Both the position numbers and the translations under genes were made by a program. A DNA stretch of 64,000 bases from Zanthoxylum bungeanum (Eukaryota > Streptophyta > Magnoliopsida > Sapindales > Rutaceae). The stretch is taken from contig SKCR01051206.1 in the NCBI GenBank assembly GCA_019454045.1, positions 62,001 to 126,000 on the forward strand, written 5' to 3'. The notes under the pieces were generated by a model. It made no database searches and was not told the DNA's origin. It saw only the letters and a program-made list of their open reading frames with translations. Below are positions 32,803-44,520 of the stretch, piece after piece; position 1 is the stretch's first letter, and each line of letters begins with the position of its first letter.

Positions 32803-34179
32803 GATTGTCACGTAGGATACGGAACTGGTTCTCTTATGTAATGCAGTCATCGGGATAAAATGACTAGGTCATGTTTATCCGATATAGAGACTAGTTACCA
32901 GAGATCCGATATGTGCTTCGTACGGGGCAGACACATTTCCAGCCCCATGCCTAGCACGTGACATCCGATACTAGATTGAAATACGCAATACTATGTATAT
33001 TATGCCTGATATAGATCACATATTCCTGTAAGGATATTTCTGGAGAATTGGGTAGGCATGACGCTTTGCTAGAAGCCAACCTTGTCTTGTAAATCGGTAA
33101 AAATGTAGTACTAGGTACTTACATGTTCGGATAGTCCGACGACTGGATTTACTGCCAACATATCCGGGGATCTCATGGGTAGCTTCCAGAATATTCACTA
33201 ATGACGTATGACTCACACTTTATTATTCTGAGATTAATTATAAGAGAGAGAAAATTAATCTAGGATTAATTACGGAGATATTTTATCTGGGATAAAATAT
33301 TAATTAAAGAGAGAGAACGATTAATTTGGAATTAATCGATAAAATAATATATTTGATATATGAAACGAAATTGGATTTCGACGCGGAATTGAAATTAGAT
33401 TTTAATTTGGGCGAACGAGTTAATTTAGAATTAATTCGTTAGCGACGTGAATAGTAATTTTGCTATGCAAAGTTATTTAATTAAATTAGATTTAATTTCG
33501 TCGCAATAGAAAATTCATTAATTTGGAATTAGTGAACCCGAGCCCGGGAGTGTTTGCGGGCGCACTCGCATTTCGAATTCAAGTGCGGCCCACAAGTCAA
33601 ATCAAGCATCAAATCACTAGTCAATCGATTGATGTGATGTCTAGTCACTTTTAGTGATGTGACAACTTGTCATTGTGATTTATGGTGGTAGTTGGCAAAG
33701 CTTTAATGCTTTGACTTTAGGGAAATGAATTTTTGAAATTCAATATGTGTATTAGATACACATTTTTCCAAAAACCAACACACTCACTCTCTTCCTCCTC
33801 TCATCTCTCTCGGCCTCAAGGCCGTTTTCTTCTTTCTTTTCACTGCAATGTCGTGAGCCAAGGAGAAGCAATAGGAAATTTTACGGCAAAATTTCTGGAG
33901 TGCTAGCACGCTTTAGGAGTTTTGCGAAGGTTATAGGGAACCGCACCCGTGAGCATGGAATCATCAACCAAAGCTTGGAGCTTGATGGATCATCCATGGC
34001 CGAAAATTTGGAGGACAAAAACAGCCCACTGCCGTGAGCATCATGCAAGGGGAAAAGAGTTTTTTTTTGTTCGTCGCATCACTCAACCGATCATTGTAAG
34101 TATTTCGCAACTTCTTTTAGTATTCGCACATGATTTTCATTGCTTAAATCGATCCCGGTTAGACCGTAGAATCCCAACA
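32803..34179 (+). repeat. copia-4 5' LTR, second part
   Basis: It continues the LTR interrupted at 24772 and ends ATCCCAACA one base before the PBS. Confidence 0.85.
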
Positions 34180-34180
34180 A

Positions 34181-34192
34181 TGGTATTAGAGC
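34181..34192 (+). other. copia-4 primer-binding site
   Basis: TGGTATTAGAGC, one mismatch from the initiator-Met site TGGTATCAGAGC. Confidence 0.8.
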
Positions 34193-36900
34193 GAGGTTGA
34201 GCATGAAACTTGAACTTAGGGTTAAAATTGGATAAATTGTATTTGAGCATGATTTGATAAAATTACTTGATTGAGTATGCTTAAATGATGTTTAATTGAA
34301 GTTGTATTGGATCAATTTCATGAAAATTTGATTGGATCATTTTTTGCCAAAAAATGTAGGCTTGGCCGAAACTTTATGTACCATAATCTCATGGTAATTT
34401 TTGTTTTTTGATTCATTGGATGAGTTTGAAAGACTTTGGGAATATTAATTTAAATTCAATTGGATTGAAATTGGAATTGGACAAAAATCCCTACCATTGC
34501 CGTGAGTTAAGAAGCATGAAATGGGTTTGATTAAAATGTGTTGGACATGTTTTGATGTTAATGAGCATAAATAATTGTACAAATTGGTGTTTTGTAAATT
34601 TTAATTTGGGTAATTAATTATGACATACACTTTAGTTAATTAAGTTATAAAATTTGGAATTTGGTAATTTAATTAATTGGGCCTATTTTGGAAATTGGGC
34701 TTTAAAACTTGTAATTGGCCTTAATGGGCTTGGTTGTACCAAGATGGGTTTAGGCTAAATTTGTTGGATCCAATTGGGCCCAAAACCATATCCATAAAGT
34801 CCAATTATGACTAATGGACCTTTAATATTTAATTGGGCCTAATGGGCCTAAATTGGTTTCTTGGCATATAAGGGTGATTCCTTAAATGGGCTTTGATATT
34901 TGGGTTTGACCCATATTGACCAAAAGTCCATGCCTTAGAAATTAATTAAAAGCCCATTGGACTTCAAATTAAATTAACATTTGATGTTAATTGGGCTTTG
35001 AGACCCGTAACGATTAGATTTAGAATCTAAGTCGTAAGGTTTGTTAATAAAATGTAATATTTAATTTGGAATTAAATAGTGAATTAGTATTAAATGCAAA
35101 TTAAATTGGATTTAATGTTGTAGTTTAATTTAATTCAAGAATTCGTACTTTGAGTACTTATTCGCAAAACGAGTTTTACTCGAGCAAAATCAAATCGTGG
35201 TTTGAACATTGGATGGTCATTAATTATCAGATTAATTAATTGGATTATGTTGATTGATAACATGCTTGTGTGAATACATGGTTGCGATGCATGAATAATG
35301 TATATCGGATGGATATTAGATCGGTGGTGCAATTTTGGAAATTATTGTAATAAATTTAGAATTTATTAAATTGGACCTGCGTGTCCAGCCTATTATCTCC
35401 TTACTCTTTGTATTTCTCTTCTCACCTATTCCCCTAAATGTAAATGAGGTTTCTTTAGAAGTGTTATGTAACGGGTAGAAGCAATACTTGTGCTAGCTGG
35501 TGGGAGGAAAATGGAGAGATTTGTTCTAGGAACAATGTGTTAAGTATCCATCCGCATATCATTACTATTTTATTTATATGCGTCTTATTATGTGTTTAGA
35601 ATGCAAGTTTAAGGGTGTATGATGATGAGACCTTAACAAAGATAATTAATTGGTTGCCAATTGCACGCGAAAAACCCTCAACATCATATTAAGCGTTTTT
35701 CCTTCCATTGAGTGATTCTTACTCAAGATTCAAGACTGACATTGGTTTGTTGGCCAAAGTCAAGACCTTTGTCCATCGAGGATGTGTTTGAATCACGAAG
35801 GCTTTGTTCCATATCGGTGTCTTGTCCAAGTTGTGATTTGTTGGCCAAAGTCAAGATCACTTCTTGTCCATCGACATTGATTACGAAGCTTTCCATGGTC
35901 AATGGGTTCCGCTTAACTGGGATCACTAAGTTTGTTGTGCCAAAGCCAAGGCTTAGTTGATTCAGAGGAAAAAGGTTAGGCAATATATTGGATATATTGG
36001 CATATATAGGATATATGTTTCGGACTTGGATGTCCACCTACTGGATATAGGAATTGGATGGGATCCAATTGATCTTAGAGATCTACCTAGTTAATTATCA
36101 TACAATTTGTTGGCCAAAGTCAAGATTGTGTGTTATTTAATGGGATCCTAGCCCACTAGGAAACAAGGTTTCCCGAGTACTCCACAGAGGGTTAGAGGCT
36201 CGCCGAAAAATAGTGGGAGGCAAGTATTAAATTTGCAATATTCGTTTAGTTACTTGCCATACGCGCTCATTACAAATATTAATTCGTCAATAAATTAATA
36301 TATTAGTTGGACTAATAATTAATGTTGTTTTAATAAAACAGTTGGACTGTATTCAAACTATTTCATTTATAGTTGGTTATATAATTGGATTATAGTAATC
36401 AATGTATTCGAATTAACAAATTGAATTATAGTTGATTTTATAATTGGATTATAGTAATCAATATAATTGAATTTAACCAATTAAATTATAGTTGATTAAT
36501 AGTTGGACTATAGTAATCATTATAATAAATAGTACCTAAAATCGTTGATTAAATAGTTGGACTATTAGAATCAAGATAAATTGAAAGATTAGTGTTTAAA
36601 ACATAATCCTGGGAGAAAATATATTTGAACGACGTTAATTTTCAAATTGGGAATAAAATTTCAAGATGGTCCTGGAAACTAATAAGTTACTTTATTTGAT
36701 AAAATAACATATTAGGCCTAAGCCCGGAGTTAAGCAAATAGTAGAGCATGATATTTGGAATATTCATGTGATGATAACTTTAGTGCTTAATCCATTATAC
36801 TTGCCAAATAGACTCCTTAATTTCTTAGTCAGAACTAAGGATTAGATCCTTATAGTATGATAATGAAATTCAAGGATCTTCATATATCTATCCTTAGATC
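34193..36900 (+). other. copia-4 leader, non-coding
   Basis: AT-rich, with many 'gggcc' words between 34660 and 35010. Three copies of TTGTTGGCCAAAGTCAAG lie near 35750, 35847 and 36107. No supported protein. Confidence 0.6.
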
Positions 36901-36937
36901 TTAGAAGAACTAATTTCAATAATAAACTCTTGGAGAG

Positions 36938-37159
36938 TTAATGGCTATACTCAAGGAGACAAAACCAAACTTTGCAATAAGGCAAGAAGCGCAAGACGCA
37001 TCTTACTTCGACATCCCAGAAGGCCAAAGGCTTCTGGAATGTGAAAAGGGCAAACGCAAAATCATTATAATCTTCTGGGAAGATAAAGGACATATCCCAG
37101 AAAGTCTGCCTAAATTGTGGCAAACGGGGACACGGAAGCGTGGCTGCCGTATGGACTAG
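36938..37159 (+). pseudogene. copia-4 gag zinc-knuckle region, decayed
   Basis: The frame MAILKETKPNFAIRQEAQD, then SYFDIPEGQRLLEC, aligns with the minus-strand gag remnants of copia-2 (13557-13925) and copia-3 (50330-50480). The CCHC knuckle is reduced to CRMD-like scraps near 37137 ('cggggacacggaagcgtggctgcc' in the DNA). Further frames are closed. Confidence 0.55.
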
Positions 37160-37699
37160 GCATATATGAAGGAATTGAAGACGGGCATGGCTCCGACTTC
37201 AAATATATTTGTCATAAATATGTTCACTACTAGTATTAAAATTGGATTTTACATACTAAAAGGTGGTATATAAATATGTATTGATGTGCAGAATCTGCTG
37301 AGAGCAGGATACTGACTTCAGATGAGATTTATCTACGAATCAGAAACGGGACGAAAGTCGCTGTTTTAACCGTAGATACCTAAGTTTAGGAACTACCCTT
37401 CGGGTATGTACTTGAATTAGGAAATTGTTAGAATGTAACTAGTTTGACTAGAAACATTATCTCTATATCAGGGTTTAACTCGTTGCGGGTATACCTTTAT
37501 ATTCTAGAACACTAAAGTGTTTTATTTTATAAATATGATATTTAGATAAACACATTAGATGTGAATAACAGTATTTATATTTTGAATATAAATAAATCTC
37601 AAACGTATGACATGACAAACAAATAGCTTAAAATGAATAAATCAGTTGAGACTTAACTGTGGTATTGTTGTCTGGGACACAATTAAACAAGACTCGTAT

Positions 37700-38300
37700 A
37701 TCCACACTTTTGAAGAGTGGATACTAGGGCGGATTTGATTCTATTCAAATAATGTCTACGAATCTATTTTATTGGGCAAAGTGCCTAAAACACTTTTTAC
37801 TTGGTAAAAGTGCTAGTGCCATCGATCTGTTAGCCCTTATTCATAATGACATAGTGTGTGCCCATATCTAGCTAGGCTAGATGTGGATATGAATGTTTCG
37901 TGACCTTTACGGATGTGGCATCGCGTTATAGTTATGTGTTTCTTAAGAAACACGAATCAGAAACTTTTAGAGTTTCGACATGAAGTAGACAAACAGATCG
38001 GCTAAAGTATTAAACCATCACGGTTGGACCATGATGAAAATACTTAAGCAATAAGTTTCTCGTATAATTGAAAGAGTATAGTATTCTTTCAATGATGACT
38101 CCTCCCGGAACACGTCATTTTGACGGTGTGTCCGAACGGAGAAACCGAATTTTATTGGACATGATAAGGTAAATCATGAGTCTCTCTGAGCTACCATTTC
38201 CTTCAATGGATATGCATAGATAGTGCAGAACTTATTTAGAATAAGGTTCCATAAAAATATATTTGACAGACTTCATATTTGATATGAACATGAAAGAAAC
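37700..38300 (+). pseudogene. copia-4 integrase remnant
   Basis: The plus strand near 38098-38165 encodes TPPGTRHFDGVSERRNRILLD, then MIR and a stop. This is the third catalytic block of copia integrase, with Glu retained in SERRN, unlike copia-2. The preceding core is present only as broken frames homologous to the minus-strand region 12830-13250. Confidence 0.7.
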
Positions 38301-38679
38301 TGGATTTTCTCATTCCAAAAGATTTGGGAATGCTGGGCATATGTTTGGATGATACCAAACTAGAACTCAAATCGGATAAGTGTCTAAATTGTGGGTTATC
38401 CTAGGGAAACCTAAGTATAGTACTTATACAACTCATTAGAGAACAATGTAATTGTTGCTCGCCATGCGGTTTTCCTAAGAGGAATACCTATATGCAGTGG
38501 TAAGTGGGAGGAAAGTAAAACTCGATGAAAATTGGAGTAATACTGTTCCAGGCACCGATTTCTTAATGGAACACAAATAGTTCATCAAGGATGAAACTAT
38601 ACCAATAATCTTCGAATACACAAGAACCACGTAAGTCGGAGAGAGTCAGAAAACAACCTGGGAGGTATGGGTTTCTGAT

Positions 38680-39430
38680 CTCACCTGATAAAGATGTCAA
38701 TCTTATTGAGGAATACGAACTGACTACGTATGAGGAAGTGATACAAGGTATCGACTCCCTATTATGGCAAAATGTCATGATATCCGAAATGGATTCCATG
38801 TATACCAACTAAGTTTGGATACTAGTTGATGTACCACAAGGCATTGTGCCTATTGGTACTATATAAGTCTTCAAGGAAGACATGCATGGAAGGCAACATA
38901 CCGACGTACTAAGCTGGGCTTATAGCGAAAAGGTATTGTTATCAACATTGTGTCGATTATGACGAAACCTTTTACATATTGCCATTGTTAAATCCATTTG
39001 GACAATGCTTGCTAATGCTGCATGTTTCATTCATGAAATATGGCAGCTCGAATTCCAAAACCGCTTTCCTTAACGAAAACCTTTTGGAGGATGTTTACAA
39101 TATCCTGACGGTTTTGTCGTACCAAAACTAGCAAACAAGGTTTGCAAGTTATTCGATCCATGGATGGATTGAAGCAAGCATAGAGTTCTTGGAACTATCA
39201 TTTTGATGTAATCATAATGGTATATGATTTGAATCAAAACGGAAATGATTCTTGTGTATATAAGGAAGTTAGTGGGAGCGCACTAACAGTGAATGTACTG
39301 TATAATGACATATCATTTCTTGGAAATGATATTCCCATAAATACAATCGGTGAAAGCTTGGCTTTCATGAAAATTCTCCGTAGAATTATTGGGAGAAACA
39401 ACCTTTATTCTAGGAATAAAAATCTAATGG
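38680..39430 (+). pseudogene. copia-4 reverse transcriptase remnant
   Basis: Near 38710 it reads YELTTYEEVIQGIDSLLWQ, then MISEMDSMYTN, a stop, and VWILVDVPQGIVPIG, the N-terminal RT blocks. 39217-39435 encodes SCVYKEVSGSALTV, then DISFLGNDIPI. YVDD is lost (VLYNDISF). Multiple frameshifts. Confidence 0.75.
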
Positions 39431-39508
39431 GATAGATTTAAAGTTGTTAGCACTCTCCGAGAACTCGTACATTGAAATAAATATACGCGACCTGGTGTCT
39501 CATATGCT

Positions 39509-40070
39509 TTGAGCATATGGAGTCACAATCAGGCAAATCCAAGTGACAGTCATTGGATTGATGTTAATGACATCCTTGAGTATCTTAGAGGAACTAAGGA
39601 TGCTTTCTTATACTATCGAGAAAGAGAACTTGAAGTGACTGGGTTCACTGCTGCAAGTTTCCTAACCGATAAAAACGACTATAAGTCGTAAGAACGGTAC
39701 TATAAGTGAGCTGGAAATCTTCCAAGAAAGATACTGTTACCGAATAAACAACCAAAGTGGAATATTGCTGCAGCTGAGGCAGCAATAGAAGCCATTTGGG
39801 TCGATAATAATCGAATTAGATTAGATATAGTTCTGTTAGCAGCTGAGCTAGGCTTCAGCGTAGGCTAAAGAATTAATGGTCTCATCAACGATCCAGATAT
39901 ATACTCCGATATTCATCTGATTCGTTCGGATCATACATCGTGGCGAAGTGATGATCGAATAAATCGCATCAAATAATAATCATGCAAATCCGATGACGAA
40001 AGTATTATCTCAGTAGAATTTTGAGCGAACCGTATATAGTTCGAGTGTAGGACACTCGAGTGACTGGCTA
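39509..40070 (+). pseudogene. copia-4 RNase H remnant
   Basis: The open frame 39509-39691 encodes HWIDVNDILEYLRGTKDAFLYYRE, the connection to RNase H (shown here as separate blocks: HWIDVNDILEYL, RGTKDAFLYY), then ELEVTGFTAASFLTDKNDYKS, with the usual YTDAS changed to FTAAS. Near 39700 comes WKSSKKDTVT-like sequence, then AAAEAAIEAIW near 39770. Confidence 0.75.
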
Positions 40071-40076
40071 TAGGCC

Positions 40077-40087
40077 AAGTGGGAGAT
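40077..40087 (+). other. copia-4 polypurine tract
   Basis: AAGTGGGAGAT directly before the 3' LTR. Confidence 0.8.
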
Positions 40088-40664
40088 TATTGGACAGTTA
40101 TGACCCATAGCGTCACTATTTGTACAGATCATGGTGTTGTTGTACAAATTAACTATGTGACAAATGAAATTGCTTTTTTATCATTTGTGATTAGATCACC
40201 AAGATGTATAAATGATGAAAGGTCCATATGATTAGTTCCTGGATTGAGATGATATGAGACAGCATCAATCCACGAAGGTTTAATAATTAAATATCCCTAG
40301 TCAGAGTATTATCGAGATTAGACATCGATAATGCGGAAAAGACTAATATTACACGTGTGCGCGTTGTGAGGGTATAACGACATAGTTCTCATATATTTGG
40401 GTATAGAATACTCATACAAGTGTAGTAGGAGGTTGTGTTTTACCGATGGTACGGAAAACTGCTTCCCTCTGGATAGACACCTCGGAATTCCATTAGTATT
40501 ATGACTATGTGTTTATGGAAGTCCGAATAAGGGTAAGTGTATTTGGTCTTAACCTGAAACTTGCACCACTAATACTTGCGACAATAAATATACTTTGGTT
40601 TTGGTCGTCCAGGGCTTTAACAGGTTCTGTGTATGCCTCTTCTGGGTATATTGAGAATCGTAGT
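40088..40664 (+). repeat. copia-4 3' LTR, first 577 bp
   Basis: It aligns with 24125-24720. The terminal TG is mutated (TATTGGAC). It is cut at 40664 by the gypsy element. Confidence 0.85.
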
Positions 40665-41100
40665 TGTGGGACACAGGAACTGGACGACGCATGCTGTCCC
40701 GGGCTCGCGGCCCGGTCGGGAGTATGGAGTAGCCACGGGGGACTAAACCGGAGAATAATGGAGTCGCCAGCCGGTGTGAACCGGGAAAATGAGATTTAAG
40801 GCCGCACTCACCCCTCGTAAGGGAAGACCTCAAACCGTTGGGTTCGGAATGGTCCCTTACTCATGCCACTTGTAATGAAAGGATTTATGTAATAATTTAA
40901 TCAGGCTTAAGTAGCACTTATTTCCAAGAGTATCATACTTCTAAATTCACATGTACAAAATAAAACTTACACATATATTTCACATCTAAGATTGCATGCT
41001 TGGAAGTACATCAAAGGAGCGACAAACATACAACTTCATTGGCATATTATATTCAAGAAAACACAAGCACACACACTAACCGCACAAGCATATATGTGAG

Positions 41101-41220
41101 CACCTCCTCAAGTGGTACGTGGAATTGTATCCCAAGTACAGACCGTACTACCATCCATTCGGAATCGGCTACGGAATTTATGTCTGGGTTTCCATCCGAT
41201 ATACCGCAAGAAATAATACT
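41101..41220 (-). repeat. 115-bp dispersed repeat, copy A
   Basis: Contains 'gtacgtggaattgtatcc' and 'ggtttccatccgatatacc'. A second copy is at 42363-42480. The right LTR has the same pair at about 62005-62125 and 63080-63190. Confidence 0.75.
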
Positions 41221-41343
41221 CAAATGTTATCATGACATAGGTATATGAATTGTAATACATTAAACACATTGTATTCATACATGTGGGGATAGCTACTAGG
41301 AAAACTATGTATGAAATCTGATGAAAAGGACTCAGTTCAGTGG

Positions 41344-41580
41344 GTGCGCGTTCGCGTAGAGTTCGAAAACGCGTTCGAATGGTAAACAGAAGGTTCGCGT
41401 TCGTGTAGCGTTCGAGAACGCGTTTGAACGGAACCAGACCTGATGTATGATGAGACTAAGAAAGTGTGTGTGCGTTCGCGTAGCGTTCGAGAACGCGTTC
41501 GAATGGTAAACAGAAGGTTCGCGTTCGTGTAGCGTTCGAGAACGCGTTCGAACGGAACCAGACTTGATGCATGCAACACA
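41344..41580 (-). repeat. 124-bp tandem duplication rich in CGTTCGA palindromes
   Basis: Two copies start at 41348 and 41472. Each contains GAACGCGTTC, a perfect 10-bp palindrome, and AGCGTTCGA. The right LTR has only one copy (62250-62340), so the duplication arose after, or was lost since, LTR replication. Confidence 0.75.
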
Positions 41581-41584
41581 AAGA

Positions 41585-42295
41585 ATAAAGACAATAATGT
41601 CAAGCTCAATATGTCCGATTAAACGTATCTTGCATTCAATCAAACACACATCAACCGGCGTGGCAAAGCATCGTGGTAAAGGGCTTTAACCCCTCCCCAT
41701 ATGGGATCTTTCATTGCACTTACTAAGCCCATGCACTCGATTGAATCACGCATACAAAGAATTAAAAAAAATAATGTCAGACTTAGTATGCCCGATTGAA
41801 CGTATCTTGCATTCAACCGAACACACATCAGCTGGCACGACAAAGCATCGTGGTAAGGGGCTTTAACCCCTCCCCATAGGGGATATTTCATTGCACTTAC
41901 TAAGCCCATACGCTCGATTGAATCATGCATACAAAAAATTAAAAGCAATAATATCAAACTTAGTATGCCCGATTGAACGTATCTTCCATTCAATCGAACA
42001 CACATCAACCGGCGCGGTAAAGCATCGTGGTAAAGGGCTTTAACCCCTCCCCATAGGGGATCTTTCATTCCACTTACTAAGCCCATGCGCTCGATTGAAT
42101 CATGCATAAAAAGAATTAAAAAAACAATAATATCAGACTTAGTATGCCCGATTGAACGTATCTTGCATTCAACCGAACACACATCAACCGGCGCGGCAAA
42201 GCATCGTGGTAAGGGGCTTTAACCCCACCCCATTGGGGATCTTTCATTCCACTTACTAAGCCCATGCGCTCGATTGAATCATGCATAAATAAGCA
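41585..42295 (-). repeat. Tandem array in LTR, four copies of ~177 bp
   Basis: 'aaagcatcgtggtaa' recurs at 41665, 41842, 42019 and 42198. The right LTR has three full copies (62447, 62624 and 62799) and a deleted fourth. Units include 'gcccgattgaacgtatctt' and 'ggggctttaacccctcccca'. The period of 177 is 59 codons, which explains long in-frame antisense reading frames that I do not accept as genes. Confidence 0.9.
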
Positions 42296-43906
42296 ACATG
42301 CAGAATTCAAGTGATGAAAAAAATAAATAAACCAAAGTAACACAAAACAAAAGAGGGTGCCGTTTACTCAAGCGGTACGTGGAGTTGTATCCCGAGTACA
42401 GATCATACTACCGTCCATTCATAATCGGCTATGAAATTTACGTCCGGGTTTCCATCCGATATACCGTGAGAGTTGACACATCTCTCACTTTATTCCAAAG
42501 CCACAACATACGACATCTCATAATTCATGCATATTTATCTACTCAAGGGCCACAACATGCACTTCAACATGACAACCATGCAAGCAATACTCAATAGATA
42601 ATACAAATAAAAAAACAAAAAAACGAGTGTGAAAAATACCCTCAGGTCTAACCTTTTTGCCAACTTTCGGGCTTGCGTTTCACGGACGTCGGAAATGGTA
42701 CAGCTCCTCAACTTCTCTGGTTCACTGGTTTAGCGTCCTAGCTCAATGTTTTGCTGTTTTGCTTGCCGTTGGTCTCCGTTCTGCTGCTGTTCGGTCTCCA
42801 TTCTGCTGCTGTTCGGTCTCTGATTTGCTACTCACTGCTCAGGTCATCTGTTTTGACGTTTCAACGAACTGTTTTGAGTGATTTTCGTGGTTTTTTTAGT
42901 GTAGTTTTGTGTGGTTATTTCAAGGATTATAAGTGCAGTTTATGTTACTGTTTTAAGGGATTTTAGGGACTGTTTTAGGAGTGGTTTGGGCTGCTATCCA
43001 GACGTGTTTCAAAGGGTGTGTGGGGCGTGTTTGGGCTGCTGTTTGGAGTTATATTTTCGGTGATGGAGGGCTGCTGTATGGGAGAGATTTTTGGTGATGA
43101 GTAGAGGTTTAGGGGGGGTGCTGTTTTCGGTTATGGAGTGGAGGAGATGAAGGGAATTGTTTGTGTTCTTCTTGTTGCTATTGCCGTGAGTGGCTAAGGC
43201 TCTTTGTGTTGTGATTTTTGAGTGAGTTATCTGTATGAGCTAGATGATGCATCTCTTGGTTAGGGTTTGTTTATATAGAGAATGGCTAGGGCTCTACCTT
43301 GTCTCACAAGGAAGGGATTTTGGCATTAAAGAGAGATATGATTTGGTGTTAGACAAGGAAAACAAGGGATTTGATGGTGGACAAAATTTGTTTAGATTAG
43401 GAAGTCAATATCTTTAATTTGTTATGATTGATTTTAATTAGGAATGACATCTTTTTAATTTAGTATGTGATTTGTTTGGTTAGGAAGTTAATATATTTGA
43501 TTTATCTTTATTAGGTATGATTATATTTTATGTTTTATTTAATTGGTAAATGATTTAAATATTTTATTTAATTCAATGTTTAATTTAATTAAATTGGGAT
43601 GTGTTTTATGGGCTTTGGGGGGCTAATTGGGCTAGGGTGCGAGGCTAGCAGCAAAACCAGAAACACCGACGCCGTTCGAACGCCCATTCGAACGCTACAC
43701 AAACCTCCGCAATCTGCCTGACGTTCGAACGAAGTAACGAACGCAGCACTAACGAAGACAGTGAACTTGTGAAATGAACTTGATGACGTACTTATTCTGA
43801 ATTTCCCCTTCCGACCTCCGTTTCCCGCAATATCCTTAGCTAAAAAGGTAGTGCCTCCAACTGAGACTCATCATCGGGTTTCACATGCGAAAATGCAATG
43901 CCTACA

Positions 43907-43920
43907 GTCACCCCCACTTT
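43907..43920 (-). other. Polypurine tract of Tat/Ogre-like element
   Basis: The minus strand reads AAAGTGGGGGTGAC directly before the LTR start TGTAGGC. Confidence 0.7.
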
Positions 43921-44029
43921 GATGGGACTTGTGCAGTATGTGACTTTGAACAATCCTATCAAAGTTATGCAATGCATTTTCACTTACATGGCTCGGCTGC
44001 TGCCTCGAGCCGAGTTGGTGCTGCAGCAG

Positions 44030-44340
44030 ACCTCGATCCTGGGACGCATCCCAATAACTGCAACCGATAACGGGGGCACCTCGACCCAATACCGCTGACC
44101 ATAGGGTCCTCGCCCTCGAACTGATGATGTAGTGGGTACCTCGACCCTGGGCACCTCGACCCGAAACTACAACCGACAACGGGGGCACCTCGACCCTGGG
44201 CACCTCGACCCAACACCGCTGACCATATGGACCTCGCCCTCGAACTGATGATATGTCTCCATACCCGGAGTTGACATGATATGGGCCTCGCCCCCAAGCT
44301 GATATGGGCCTCGCCCCTTGGGACTCATCCCAAAAACTGA
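44030..44340 (-). repeat. 3' UTR tandem repeats, 124-bp period
   Basis: 'accgctgaccata' at 44091 and 44215; 'cacctcgaccc' occurs at least five times; 'gggcctcgccc' twice. Tat-lineage elements are known to carry variable tandem repeats between pol and the 3' LTR. Confidence 0.75.
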
Positions 44341-44520
44341 AATTGCGTTGACGCTGCTTGGCTCATTTCTACTGCTTTCTCCTTTCTTCGAACCTGCGAA
44401 CACAAAACAGAAACAAACACGAAGAGAATGCAATGTTACGTGTATGCATGAATGATTTTCTTATTCCGCTGGGTTAGGTCTTCTGCTAATTCCCGTGGTG
44501 ACTGCTCGGTCTTCTCTTCC

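Larger units (their letters stand above)
24125..40664 (+). mobile_element. Ty1/copia element copia-4, split by two insertions
   Basis: Plus-strand copia of the same family as copia-1 to copia-3. The 5' LTR is 24125-24772 plus 32803-34179 (about 2.0 kb), split by the element at 24773-32797. PBS is at 34181, internal region 34193-40076, PPT at 40077, and the 3' LTR begins at 40088. The 3' LTR is cut after 577 bp by the gypsy element at 40665, so the remainder lies outside the window. The 5-bp flank before the 5' LTR is ATGAC; its partner is not visible. The coding region is decayed. Confidence 0.88.
40902..43543 (-). repeat. 2.64-kb LTR segment absent from the short-LTR copy
   Basis: The flanks read TTTAAT (40896-40901) and TTTAAT (43538-43543). 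The LTR fragments at 113-506 and 2173-2481 have a single TTTAAT-type junction and no segment. The right LTR has it too (from 61808). It has no terminal inverted repeat, so it is either an insertion with a short duplication or, in the short form, a deletion between 6-bp repeats. Confidence 0.75.
40665..43906 (-). repeat. 3' LTR of Tat/Ogre-like element, 3242 bp
   Basis: On the minus strand it starts TGTAGGCATTGC and ends GTGTCCCACA. The 5' limit is set by the PPT at 43907. It contains the 2.64-kb segment (40902-43543), which itself holds a 124-bp duplication, a four-copy 177-bp array and a 115-bp dispersed repeat. Cytosine-rich CGTTCGAACG palindromes occur near both ends. Confidence 0.8.

Noticed and set aside
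41640..42182. 180-codon minus-strand ORF (and similar at 62610-62978) in the gypsy LTR
   Set aside because: It is produced by the 177-bp tandem repeat, whose period is divisible by three. It has no domain, lies inside an LTR and is broken in the other LTR.
41585..42295. CRISPR-like spacing of repeats
   Set aside because: The units are head-to-tail tandem repeats without unique spacers, in plant retroelement DNA.
43871..44433. Arginine/glycine-rich ORFs on the minus strand
   Set aside because: They read through the 3' UTR tandem repeats; frames shift between repeat copies and no domain is present.
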